Of a DNA stretch of 64,000 nucleotides, positions 45,409-53,964 are shown piece by piece; the first letter of the stretch is position 1, and every line of letters starts with the position of its first letter. Where the stretch lies: contig CALXAY010000004.1 of assembly GCA_944386415.1 (NCBI GenBank), positions 1 to 64,000 on the forward strand, written 5' to 3'. The position numbers and the translations under genes are program-made. The DNA is from an uncultured Clostridia bacterium. GTDB taxonomy: Bacteria; Bacillota; Clostridia; TANB77; CAG-508. Under the pieces are notes generated by a model. That model had not been told where the DNA came from, did no database searches, and saw only the letters and a list, made by a program, of their open reading frames with translations.

Positions 45409-46891
45409 ATGAAGGAAAAAAAAACATTAGAAACAAAGGAACGAGGAATTACACTAATCGCTTTAGTGATAACTATCATTGTTCTTCTAATACTTGCAGG
45501 AGTTTCAATTGCAATGCTAACAGGAGATAATGGAATACTAACTCAAGCTACTAATGCTAAAAATAAAACAGAAGAAGCAGAAGAAATGGAAAAGATACAA
45601 TTATCAGTAAATGAAGCACAGTTGGGAAATAGTGGGTATCAAGAACTAACAGAAGAAAATTTACAAAAGGAAATTGATGAACAATTCGGAAGTGGAACAG
45701 TTAAAGTATATGCCAATGAAAAAAATGCTTTTTCATTTATATTTCAAAATAAAGAAGCAAATTACAGATTAGAAAAAGATGGAACGTTAAACAAGATAGA
45801 TATAGCTTTAAAAATAAACAATGTGAACGAATTAAAAAGTTTTATGAATGAAGTAAATAGTGGAAACACATTTGAAAATCAATATGTATATTTATTAGAG
45901 AATATAGATTTAACTAATGAAACATGGGATGTTATAGGAAGTTATACAGATGATACTAATAATAAAGCATTTGCAGGAATATTCGAAGGAAATAACAGAA
46001 CAATAAATGGTTTAAATATTAGTAAAAGTCAAGATTATGTAGGATTATTTGCATATAGTACAGGAACTATAAGGGATATAGTTTTAGAAAGTGGAAGTAT
46101 AACAGGACAAGGAAGAGTAGGAGGAATTACAGCAGTAAATGAAGGAACAATAGAAAATTGCCATAATAAAGGTGTTAGTATAAATATAACTGGAAGCCCT
46201 GGAGGAGGAGGAATTGTTGCAAGATGTGCAGGAGAGATAAGCTATTGTAGTAATTCAGGGGATATAACTAGTCAAACAGGATTATATATAGGCGGAATAG
46301 TTGGAGCTTTAAATTATACTAAGATGACTAATTGTTATAATACAGGTAATATAGAAGGATTTTCAATTGTAGGAGGTATAATAGGTGGAAATACAGGTTC
46401 AAATGTAGAATGCTGCTATAATACCGGAAATGTAAGAGGAACAGGAAAAAATGAAGCAGGAGAAACATATGTTGGAGGAATAGTTGGAAACACTGATGAT
46501 GGAAAAATTATTGCTTGTTATAATGTGGGAAGTGTTAGAAGTGAATATGTAAATGGAGGCGGAATTACAGGACAATTAGTTGAACGGTGCTGAAGTTAAA
46601 AATTGTTATAATATAGGAATTGTAGAAAATCAAGGAAGTGTTATAGGAAATATATCAGGATCTGTTTATAGTAGTTCAAAAATAAATAATTGTTATTTTA
46701 GTAAAGAAATATGTGATTTGAATGGATATGGACAGACTAATGATACTACAACAATAGAAGTAATTGACAAAAGTATAAGTTATATGAAAACAAGTAGTTT
46801 TGTAAACGATTTAAATAAAGATGAAGAAGTGTTTGTAATTTCTGGTAGTTTAAATAATGGATATCCTGTATTAAAGTGGCAAGTAGAATAA
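45409..46891 (+). CDS. Prepilin-like GLUG-repeat surface protein, recoded at CGG 46585
   Basis: The N-terminus (RGITLIALVITIIVLLILAG, then MLTGDNGILTQATNAKNK) is a type IV prepilin signal nearly identical to that of 13383. The body has GLUG-type repeats: GGITAVNEGTIENCHNKG, GGIVGALNYTKMTNCYNTGN, GGIIGGNTGSNVECCYNTGN and GGIVGNTDDGKIIACYNVG, as in adhesins. The zero frame ends at 46593 just after CGG. Skipping C46585 gives QLVE-GAEVKNCYNIGIV, a further GLUG unit in register, and runs to 46891. The joined length is 493 residues. The protein is probably surface-exposed and switched by leader 2. Confidence 0.87.
46585..46588 (+). other. +1 recoding site, GAA-C-GGT in the GLUG gene
   Basis: Zero-frame codon 393 is CGG, with a stop two codons later. 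Skipping C46585 continues the repeat pattern (VKNCYNIG matches MTNCYNTG above). Confidence 0.86.
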
Positions 46892-46948
46892 AATTAGTAA
46901 AAACATTATAGATTAAGTATGTGAGTAAGAAAATTAATATTAAATTAT

Positions 46949-46975
46949 AGAGAAGCAATGCTTCTCTTTTTTTCT
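46949..46975 (+). terminator. Terminator of the GLUG gene
   Basis: AGAGAAGC pairs with GCTTCTCT around AAT, followed by a T run. Confidence 0.88.
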
Positions 46976-47032
46976 TATTGCTTCTTGCTATTTTATTTGT
47001 TATATAGTAGAATGCTCTTGAGGAGATTGAGA

Positions 47033-47821
47033 ATGAAGTATATAAATAAAGAAAAAATAGAAAATATAAAGTTAACAAAAGAAAATATGTGTGTGTTAAT
47101 AGACTTTGATAGAACAATAACTAGTTATGAAAGCTTAGATTCATGGGATGTTGCTGGAATGGCAGCAGATGAGGGGTGTAAGCAAGAAGTAAGTAATTTG
47201 TATAATAAATATAGACCAATTGAAATAGATTATAATATCTCTTATGAAGAAAAATATAGGCAAATGGAGATTTGGTATAATTCATGTATGAATTTATATT
47301 ATAAATATCATTTAAATGAACATAAATTGAAAGAATTGATGAAAAATAGTGGACTAGTATTTAGAAAAGGTGCTAGAGAGTTCTTACAATATACTTTTGA
47401 AAATGATATTCCAGTAATAATTTTATCAGCAGGTGTAGGAAGCGTAATAAAAGAATTTTTGAAAGAAAATAAATGTCTTTTTGATAATATTTTTTTAATC
47501 ACTAATACATTTCTTTATGACGAAAATGGAAATGCTTTTAAATTAGAGAATCCATTAATACATACGATGAATAAAACCGTAGAAGGGCATTTAAAAGGAA
47601 AAAGAAAGGAAGAATTTAATAAAAGAAATTATAAGTTATTATTTGGGGATACTGTTGAGGACATAGATATGACACCAAAAAAAGAACTAGATCAAACTAT
47701 AAAAGTAGGATTTTTAGATGAAGAAATGGAAAATTTATCAAAATATAGAGAAAATTTTGATATAGTACTTACAAACGAGGATGCGACTTTTGACAATGTA
47801 AGAAAAATAATAAAAATATAA
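47033..47821 (+). CDS. HAD-family hydrolase, cytosolic 5'-nucleotidase-like
   Basis: The 262-residue product has HAD motif I as VLIDFDRTITSYESLDSW (Asp pair near residues 23-25), a helical cap, motif II IILSAGVGSVIKEFL and motif III LLFGDTVEDIDM. This pattern resembles the pyrimidine 5'-nucleotidase (UMPH-1/NT5C3) group. The substrate is inference. ATG 47033 is preceded by GAGGAG; upstream in-frame ATGs overlap the terminator of the preceding gene. Confidence 0.85.
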   Translation: MKYINKEKIENIKLTKENMCVLIDFDRTITSYESLDSWDVAGMAADEGCKQEVSNLYNKYRPIEIDYNISYEEKYRQMEIWYNSCMNLYYKYHLNEHKLKELMKNSGLVFRKGAREFLQYTFENDIPVIILSAGVGSVIKEFLKENKCLFDNIFLITNTFLYDENGNAFKLENPLIHTMNKTVEGHLKGKRKEEFNKRNYKLLFGDTVEDIDMTPKKELDQTIKVGFLDEEMENLSKYRENFDIVLTNEDATFDNVRKIIKI

Positions 47822-47876
47822 TATAAATAAAATAGAGAATGAGTTCTATATAGAAAAATGAAGGATGTTGTATTTG

Positions 47877-48131
47877 ATGAATAAAAAGAGATATAAAGAA
47901 CCACTAAAAGAAGAAACGGAAACAACTATAAATGTAATATATGATATGGAAAAATTATGCATATATACAAATAAAGTTTCTCTGCAAAAACAATTAAATA
48001 AATTATTAGGAGAGCCAATAAAAGAGTATAAAAATAAAAGGTCAATATCCGGAAGTATGTGGGAAATACACTTTTGTGAGAAAAATAAAATATCAAAATT
48101 AATTTTAAAGGCTAATATATTTGAATTATAA
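47877..48131 (+). CDS. Hypothetical 84-residue protein
   Basis: I do not recognise this protein. It contains INVIYDMEKLCIYTNK, KQLNKLLGEPIKEYKNK and SMWEIHFCEKNKISKLILK, compatible with a small mixed alpha/beta domain. ATG 47877 is preferred because AAGGA lies 11 bases upstream; ATG 47865 overlaps that site. No terminator separates it from the HAD gene, so they may be co-transcribed. Confidence 0.65.
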   Translation: MNKKRYKEPLKEETETTINVIYDMEKLCIYTNKVSLQKQLNKLLGEPIKEYKNKRSISGSMWEIHFCEKNKISKLILKANIFEL

Positions 48132-48265
48132 TGATAAGATATAAAAATTATAAAGTAATAATAAAATAATACAAAATAAAGCATTTAAGTGGTATGCATA
48201 TAGATAAATACAATTTATAATTACTATTATGAACCGAGATTTATATGTTAAAGGAGATTAGAAAT

Positions 48266-48670
48266 ATGAATGGCTTTAAAGATAAATTGATTAATTTTTT
48301 TAGACAAAGATATGGAATAGATGAATTATATAAATTTTTATTAACTATGTTTATTATTATTTGGGTCTTAAATATTTTTATTAGAAGTACGATTTTGTAT
48401 TGGTTAAATCTTCTAATATGTTTTTTTATCATATATAGAATGTTTTCAAAAAATGTATATAAAAGGCAAAAGGAAAATATAAAATTTTTAAGAATTAAAG
48501 ATAAGTTAAAAGGAAAAGTAAAGCTAAGTAGAAGAAAATGGAAGGATAGAAAAACACATATTTATAGAAAATGTCCTAATTGTAAAGCAGAAGTCAGATT
48601 ACCAAAAAAGAAAGGAAAACATGTATGTACATGTCCAAATTGTAAAAAAGATTTCAATGTAAAATGTTAA
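48266..48670 (+). CDS. Membrane protein with C-terminal zinc ribbon
   Basis: The 134-residue product has two hydrophobic segments (about residues 24-40 and 45-60), a basic region, and a C-terminal zinc ribbon with CPNCKAEVRLPKKKG and CTCPNCKKDF (four or five Cys). This layout is common in small Clostridia proteins of unknown role. ATG 48266 follows AAAGGAG by 9 bases; ATG 48245 lies before that site. Confidence 0.78.
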   Translation: MNGFKDKLINFFRQRYGIDELYKFLLTMFIIIWVLNIFIRSTILYWLNLLICFFIIYRMFSKNVYKRQKENIKFLRIKDKLKGKVKLSRRKWKDRKTHIYRKCPNCKAEVRLPKKKGKHVCTCPNCKKDFNVKC

Positions 48671-48692
48671 AAAAGTTATTATATGTAGTAAG

Positions 48693-48721
48693 AAAATAGC
48701 AGAGAATTTCTGCTATTTTTG
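48693..48721. terminator. Terminator between convergent genes
   Basis: AAAATAGCAGA and TCTGCTATTTT form a perfect stem, usable from both sides. Confidence 0.85.
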
Positions 48722-48734
48722 GTTATCTAAAATA

Positions 48735-48992
48735 TTAATTGTTTTTTGATTTTTTTATATTCTCTAAAGCTATTGCCAATTGATCTGGGCAAGAAGTACC
48801 TTTGGTTCCACATAGTATACCTTTTAATCTTTTTATAGCCTCGTTTATATTCATACCTTGGATTAATCTTGATATTCCGACTGTATTTCCCGCACAACCT
48901 CCAACTATTTCTACATTTTTTATTATATTATTTTCTACTTCTATTTTCATTTTTCTTGAGCATACTCCTTTAGGTTCATATACATATTCCAT
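48735..48992 (-). CDS. TSCPD-domain protein (TIGR03905 type)
   Basis: The 85-residue product reads EYVYEPKGVCSRKMKIEV, VGGCAGNTVGISRLIQGM and LCGTKGTSCPDQLAIALENI, the small TSCPD-domain family, whose domain also occurs at the C-terminus of some ribonucleotide reductases. Its stand-alone role is unknown. ATG 48992 is chosen because AGGAG lies eight bases upstream; a GTG three codons earlier is inside that site. Confidence 0.88.
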   Translation of the reverse strand: MEYVYEPKGVCSRKMKIEVENNIIKNVEIVGGCAGNTVGISRLIQGMNINEAIKRLKGILCGTKGTSCPDQLAIALENIKKSKNN

Positions 48993-49293
48993 TTTGATCA
49001 CTCCTATTATTATTTAAATTAATATATCATTAAAAGACAGAGAAAACAAGTAAATTTTTAAATATTAGAAAGGGATATAATAAAAAAGCTGGAGCATATA
49101 CCACTTAAGGATGAGCAAAATACAAAAATATTTGTAAAAATACTACACAAATTTAAAAGAATGTGATAAAATAATATAGGATTTTTGGGAAAATTTTGAA
49201 AAGATTGTTCTAATTGTAAACATCGAACAGTCATAAAAATCAGTAAAGCTTTAGTAAGCTAAAAAAGAACAAAAATTTAAAGGAGGAATAAAC
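48993..49293. other. Intergenic region before the YebC-type gene
   Basis: No gene is seen. The region holds start signals for the divergent TSCPD and YebC-type genes. Near 49205-49235 GATTGTTC and GAACAGTC form an inverted repeat with a 14-base gap; spacing and orientation do not fit a LexA box. A possible -10 (AATAAT/TAATAT) lies near 49170-49178. Confidence 0.4.
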
Positions 49294-50013
49294 ATGTCAG
49301 GACACTCAAAATGGCATAATATACAAGCAAAGAAAGGAAAAGCAGATGCAGCAAGAGGAAAAGTATTTACTAAATTAGGTAGAGAATTAGTAATTGCAGT
49401 AAAAGAAGGTGGACCAGACCCAGCAGGAAATTCAAAATTAAAAAATGTAATTGCAAAGTGTAAGGCAGCAAACATGCCAAATGACACAATAAATAATGCT
49501 TTAAAGAAAGCATCTGCTAGCAATGAAAATTATGAAGAAATTACATATGAAGGATATGGTCCAAATGGAGTAGCAGTAATAGTAGAAACTGCAACAGACA
49601 ATAAAAATAGAACAGCAGCAGATGTAAGACATGTATTTGATAAAGCAGGAGGAAATTTGGGAACAACAGGATGTGTGTCATATATGTTCAATAAAAAAGG
49701 AGTTATAATAATAGAAAAAGAATCTACTTCGATGGATGAAGAAGAGTTAATGATGCTTGCTATTGATGCAGGAGCAGAGGATTTTAAAACTCTTGATGAA
49801 GTATATGAGATAACAACAGAGCCAAGCGATTTTTCAGCAGTACATGAAAAGCTAGAGGAATCAGGAATAGAATTTTTAGAGGCGGATATACAAATGGTAC
49901 CAACAACAACTGTTAAGTTAGACGAAAAAGGTGCAGAGAAAATGGAAAGACTAATTGAAAATCTAGAAGATTTAGATGATGTTTCTAATATTTATCACAA
50001 CTGGGAAGAATAA
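49294..50013 (+). CDS. YebC/PmpR family protein
   Basis: The 239-residue product begins [20 protein letters not shown] and has [54 protein letters not shown] and [11 protein letters not shown], the whole YebC pattern. Members were annotated as transcription regulators, and newer work links some to translation of hard-to-read sequences. AAAGGAGG precedes the ATG. Confidence 0.95.
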   Translation: MSGHSKWHNIQAKKGKADAARGKVFTKLGRELVIAVKEGGPDPAGNSKLKNVIAKCKAANMPNDTINNALKKASASNENYEEITYEGYGPNGVAVIVETATDNKNRTAADVRHVFDKAGGNLGTTGCVSYMFNKKGVIIIEKESTSMDEEELMMLAIDAGAEDFKTLDEVYEITTEPSDFSAVHEKLEESGIEFLEADIQMVPTTTVKLDEKGAEKMERLIENLEDLDDVSNIYHNWEE

Positions 50014-50051
50014 GTTAATAAATATTATTTGTTTTACGGGGGATAAAATTT

Positions 50052-51717
50052 ATGAAGAATAATGCAAAGATAATAAAAATTCTAATTATAGTTTTGGTAA
50101 TTATAATATTATTAGTAAGTGGTCTTTTTATTTTTTTAACAACAGATTTATTTAAAAGTAATAAAACATTGTTTCTAAAATATGCAATGCAGTTATTTGG
50201 AAAAGAAGGAAGTTTTATTGAAAACGATGTTGGTCGGATATTATAGTAAAATGATAGAAACACCATTTGAAAATGAATCTACAATTAGTTTTAATACAGA
50301 ACAAAAAAGTCAAACTCAAGATAATCAAATTATTAATCAATTAAATATCATATTAAAAGGTAAAGTAGATGCAAAAAATAAAAATATTGAGGAAAGCATA
50401 AATTTGAATTATTCACCACAAGTAACTTTTCCCATAAATATAAGATATAAAGATGGTTTATTTGGTTATCAAACAGAATATGTTGGTAGCAAATATATAG
50501 TTGATGATAGGACATCTTCATCTACATTAAGTGCAAGTGAAAATGAAGATGAAAATAATAATGAAGAATCATTATCAGAAGAGGAAATAACAGATTTATT
50601 TATAAAATATGGAAAAATAGCAATAGACCAGATAGGAGAAGATAAATTTTCAAAAGAACAAAATGGTGGTAATACTATTTATAAAATTGCATTGACCCCT
50701 ACTGATATAGCTAATATATTAAAAGGAATATTAGAAGAGTTAAAACAAGACCAGGAAACAATAGAAAAGTTTGATTTAGATACTAAGGACATAGATGATG
50801 GATTAGAAGAAATAGAAGAATATTTAAATGAAAACAAAGATAAAGAAGAGAATATAGAGATTTTATTATATAAAAATTCAGGTAATATAAATAAAGTAGA
50901 GTTAAAATATAAAGAAGTAATAGGGTCTTTAGAAAAAGTTACACAAGACGGAAAAATACAATATAATGCAATAATATCTGGAGAAGGTTTTAGTGTAGAA
51001 CTAAATTTATCATATAATGGATTAGAAACATTACAAAATGTAGAAGATAATTATTCATTAAAAATAAATACTATTGATAACGAAACTACAACAAATATTA
51101 TAACATATAATATAAACAATAAAACAAATTTTGTTGATACTGTCGAAATGGAGAGTTTTGACGATAATAATGCTATCATATATAGTAGATATGATGATGC
51201 ACAAATGGATAGTTTTTCACAAGCAGTAAGTGAAAGAATGCAACAAGTAAATCAAATGCAAATGGAACAATTAGGAATAAGTTCTTCACAGAATCCAATT
51301 GTACAAGCAATTTTCGCACCTATCCTTTCTGTAGTATTACAGTCACAAGGTGCAGAAAGTATAAATAGTGCATCTTTTCAAACACAAGAAACAGATATAA
51401 ATACATTTAATCAAAAATTTGAGCTATATGAAGGTACTAATATTCAAGGGACAACAGTAAGAGGTTTGCTTACAACTATTTCTAGCAATAATGGAATACA
51501 GGAAGATTCAACTAATCAAAATATTACTTCAAGTTTCTTAAATAATAATTCTAGAAAGATAGAAGAAATTAATTTAAATGGTGAGGAATACGAAGTAAAT
51601 CAACAAAATATAGCAGCTTTAAAAGAGGAAATTATTGCAGAAAACTATTATAAAGTAGAGTTTGAAAAAAATCCAAATACAGGTGCAATTTATAGAGTTG
51701 TTATTACACCAAAATAA
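50052..51717 (+). CDS. Membrane-anchored protein of unknown function, recoded at CGG 50235
   Basis: The joined product has 554 residues: a short basic start, one membrane helix (about residues 9-31), and a large exposed, acidic domain. The zero frame reaches CGG at codon 62 and stops at 50244-50246. Skipping C50235 gives ENDVG-GYYSKMIETPFENES and continues with QDNQIINQLNIILKGKVDA, then beta-rich text, and QMEQLGISSSQNPIV, ending in YRVVITPK. I do not recognise the family, though lone large proteins of this kind (single helix, exposed beta domain) occur in gut Clostridia. Start ATG 50052 follows ACGGGGGA. Confidence 0.8.
50235..50238 (+). other. +1 recoding site, GGT-C-GGA in the 50052 gene
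   Basis: Zero-frame codon 62 is CGG. Skipping C50235 opens 493 further codons that share native codon use. Confidence 0.8.
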
Positions 51718-51755
51718 AAATTATTAATAAAATAAGAAAAAAGTTCTAAAAAATA

Positions 51756-51788
51756 AAAAAAGACATATAATATTATATGTCTTTTTTT
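51756..51788 (+). terminator. Terminator before the spoIIIA operon
   Basis: AAAAAGACATATAAT and ATTATATGTCTTTTT form a perfect palindrome with a T run. Confidence 0.85.
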
Positions 51789-51839
51789 ATTTGCAATTTA
51801 AATTTAGGACATGTTTTTGATTTAGAAAGGAAAAATATA

Positions 51840-52709
51840 ATGAAGAATATATATGAAGTATTAGATTATTTTCCAAGTAATATTTGTAATTTAATAAGTA
51901 ATACAATTAAACAAAATAAGAAAATAGAACAAGAATTACAAGAAATAAGAATTAGGTGTAAAAGACCAATAATATTAAAATCAAGAAATATTGAAATAAT
52001 AATAGAATATAAAGTGAATGAAAAAGAGATATTAACTATATTAGAAAGACTTTGTAATAATTCCATATATGCTTATAAAAACCAAATATGTGAAGGATTT
52101 ATTACTGTAAAAGGTGGACATAGAGTAGGAATTACAGGAACAGGCGTCATAGAAAATGGAAAAATTATAAATATAAAATACATAACAAGTTTGAATTTTA
52201 GAATAGCAAGAGAAGTCAAAGGTTGTAGTTCTAAAATTTTGGATAAAATTATAGATGTCAAGAATAATTCTGTAAATAATACTTTAATAATATCACCTCC
52301 AGGAAGGGGAAAAACAACTATTTTAAGAGATATTATAAGAAATATAAGTAATGGTATTACAAGTATTGGGGTTAGTGGAAAAACATGTGGTGTTGTAGAT
52401 GAAAGAGGAGAGATTGCAGCAATGTATCATGGAATACCACAAAATGATATAGGAATTAGAACAGATGTTATAGAAAATGTATCTAAATCAAAGGGGATGG
52501 AAATACTTATACGTTCTATGGCACCAGAAGTAATTGCCTGTGATGAAATAGGATCTAAAGAAGATGTAGAAGCAATAAGAAAAGCTCTTCTTTCAGGTGT
52601 AAAAGGAATTTTTACAATGCATGGGAAAGATTTAGAAGAGATAAAATTAAATAAAGAAATAAATGAATTAATAGAAAATAAACAAATTGAAAAAATAATT
52701 TTTCTATGA
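51840..52709 (+). CDS. spoIIIAA: Stage III sporulation protein AA (ATPase)
   Basis: SpoIIIAA is the secretion-type ATPase of the channel joining mother cell and forespore. The 289-residue product has Walker A ISPPGRGKTTILRDII (about residue 155), GVVDERGEIAAMYHG, QNDIGIRTDVIENVSKSKGM and the Walker B-like MAPEVIACDEIGSKEDVEAI. ATG 51840 is chosen because AAAGGA lies nine bases upstream; ATG 51777 lies within the terminator. It is first of eight spoIIIA genes. Confidence 0.95.
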   Translation: MKNIYEVLDYFPSNICNLISNTIKQNKKIEQELQEIRIRCKRPIILKSRNIEIIIEYKVNEKEILTILERLCNNSIYAYKNQICEGFITVKGGHRVGITGTGVIENGKIINIKYITSLNFRIAREVKGCSSKILDKIIDVKNNSVNNTLIISPPGRGKTTILRDIIRNISNGITSIGVSGKTCGVVDERGEIAAMYHGIPQNDIGIRTDVIENVSKSKGMEILIRSMAPEVIACDEIGSKEDVEAIRKALLSGVKGIFTMHGKDLEEIKLNKEINELIENKQIEKIIFL

Positions 52710-52811
52710 TTAAATTTTACATTAATAATTTAGTTCTAAAAATTTTTAAAACTTCATATAATATTAGAAATAGTAAAAAAAGAAAATTCAAAAATAGAAA
52801 GGACAAGTTCT

Positions 52812-53321
52812 ATGATGCTAATAAAATATTTCATATTATTTTTAATATTAGTTTTTTCTACTTTAATTGGAAAATTTTTATCTAAAAAATATGTTTATAG
52901 ATTAGAAGAATTAGATGATATAAAAAATGCTTTAAATATCCTGAAAACAAAAATAAAATTTACATATGAACCAATACCAGAAATTTTTGAGGAGATATCT
53001 AATAATGTAAATAAAAATGTTGGTAGAATTTTTTCTTTAGCAAAAGAAGAAATGAGAGATAAAATAGCTAGTGAAGCATGGGAGAATGCTGTTGAAAAAG
53101 TAGAATGTAATTTAAAAAGAGAAGATAAAAAAGTAATAAAAACATTATCTAAATTACTTGGACAAACTGATGCAGAAGGACAAATAAGTCAGATAGAAAT
53201 AACAGAAGAATTTTTAGAAGAGCAAATAAAAGAAGCCAAAGAAGAAAAAATAAAAAATGAAAAACTATATACGAGATTAGGAACAGTTGTAGGACTAACA
53301 ATAGTGATAATATTATGTTAA
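52812..53321 (+). CDS. spoIIIAB: Stage III sporulation protein AB
   Basis: The 169-residue product has an N-terminal membrane segment, a helical domain starting YRLEELDDIKNALNILKTKI, and a C-terminal membrane segment (GTVVGLTIVIILC), as in SpoIIIAB. AAAGGA lies eight bases before ATG 52812; an ATG one codon later is possible. It follows spoIIIAA after 102 bases with no clear terminator. Confidence 0.92.
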   Translation: MMLIKYFILFLILVFSTLIGKFLSKKYVYRLEELDDIKNALNILKTKIKFTYEPIPEIFEEISNNVNKNVGRIFSLAKEEMRDKIASEAWENAVEKVECNLKREDKKVIKTLSKLLGQTDAEGQISQIEITEEFLEEQIKEAKEEKIKNEKLYTRLGTVVGLTIVIILC

Positions 53322-53345
53322 TAAAATGCTATAGGGGGATTATAA

Positions 53346-53540
53346 ATGGATATAAATTTGTTGTTTAAAATAGCAGCAATAGGGATTTTAGTTGCAGTTT
53401 TACATCAAGTATTAGTAAGAGCTGGAAGAGAAGATCAAGCAATGATGACAACCTTAGCAGGATTAGTAATTGTTTTAACAATGGTAATTAAGGAAATTAG
53501 TGGTTTATTTGATACAGTAAGGACAATATTTAATTTATAA
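53346..53540 (+). CDS. spoIIIAC: Stage III sporulation protein AC
   Basis: The 64-residue product has two membrane segments and the family text LFKIAAIGILVAVLHQVL, GREDQAMMTTLAGLVIVL and EISGLFDTVRTIF. AGGGGG precedes the ATG. SpoIIIAC forms part of the membrane channel. Confidence 0.94.
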   Translation: MDINLLFKIAAIGILVAVLHQVLVRAGREDQAMMTTLAGLVIVLTMVIKEISGLFDTVRTIFNL

Positions 53541-53557
53541 ATAAGGAAATTATAAAT

Positions 53558-53944
53558 ATGGAAGTTATAAAAATTATTGGAATTGGATTAATTGCATTAA
53601 TAATTATTATTTTATTAAAACAATATAAGCCAGAGTTTGTTATATACATAAGCTTACTTACAGGAGTTTTAATTTTATTATTGGTATCAGATGAACTTTC
53701 TGGAATTATAAACTTACTTAAATCTTTTGCAGACAAGGTTTCTATTAATAGTACATTTCTAATATTACTAATTAAAATAACAGGAATAGCATTTTTATCT
53801 GAATTTGCAGTAAGTATATGTAAAGATTCTAACGAAGCAGCAATTGCAAGTAAGATAGAAATAGGAACAAAAATTATAATTATATCTATGTCGATACCCA
53901 TAATATCAAGTTTATTAGAAATAATACTTTCGGTATTGCCTTAG
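53558..53944 (+). CDS. spoIIIAD: Stage III sporulation protein AD
   Basis: The 128-residue product has four hydrophobic segments and the text LLKQYKPEFVIYISLLTG, KITGIAFLSEFAVSICKD and SKIEIGTKIIIISMSIPI, matching SpoIIIAD. It lies 17 bases after spoIIIAC, behind AAGGA. Confidence 0.94.
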   Translation: MEVIKIIGIGLIALIIIILLKQYKPEFVIYISLLTGVLILLLVSDELSGIINLLKSFADKVSINSTFLILLIKITGIAFLSEFAVSICKDSNEAAIASKIEIGTKIIIISMSIPIISSLLEIILSVLP

Positions 53945-53964
53945 AGAAGGAAAAGGAAGTACAA

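Noticed and set aside
49200..49240. LexA-type box before the YebC-type gene
   Set aside because: The inverted GTTC and GAAC arms are turned outward with a 14-base gap, unlike the known Firmicutes box.
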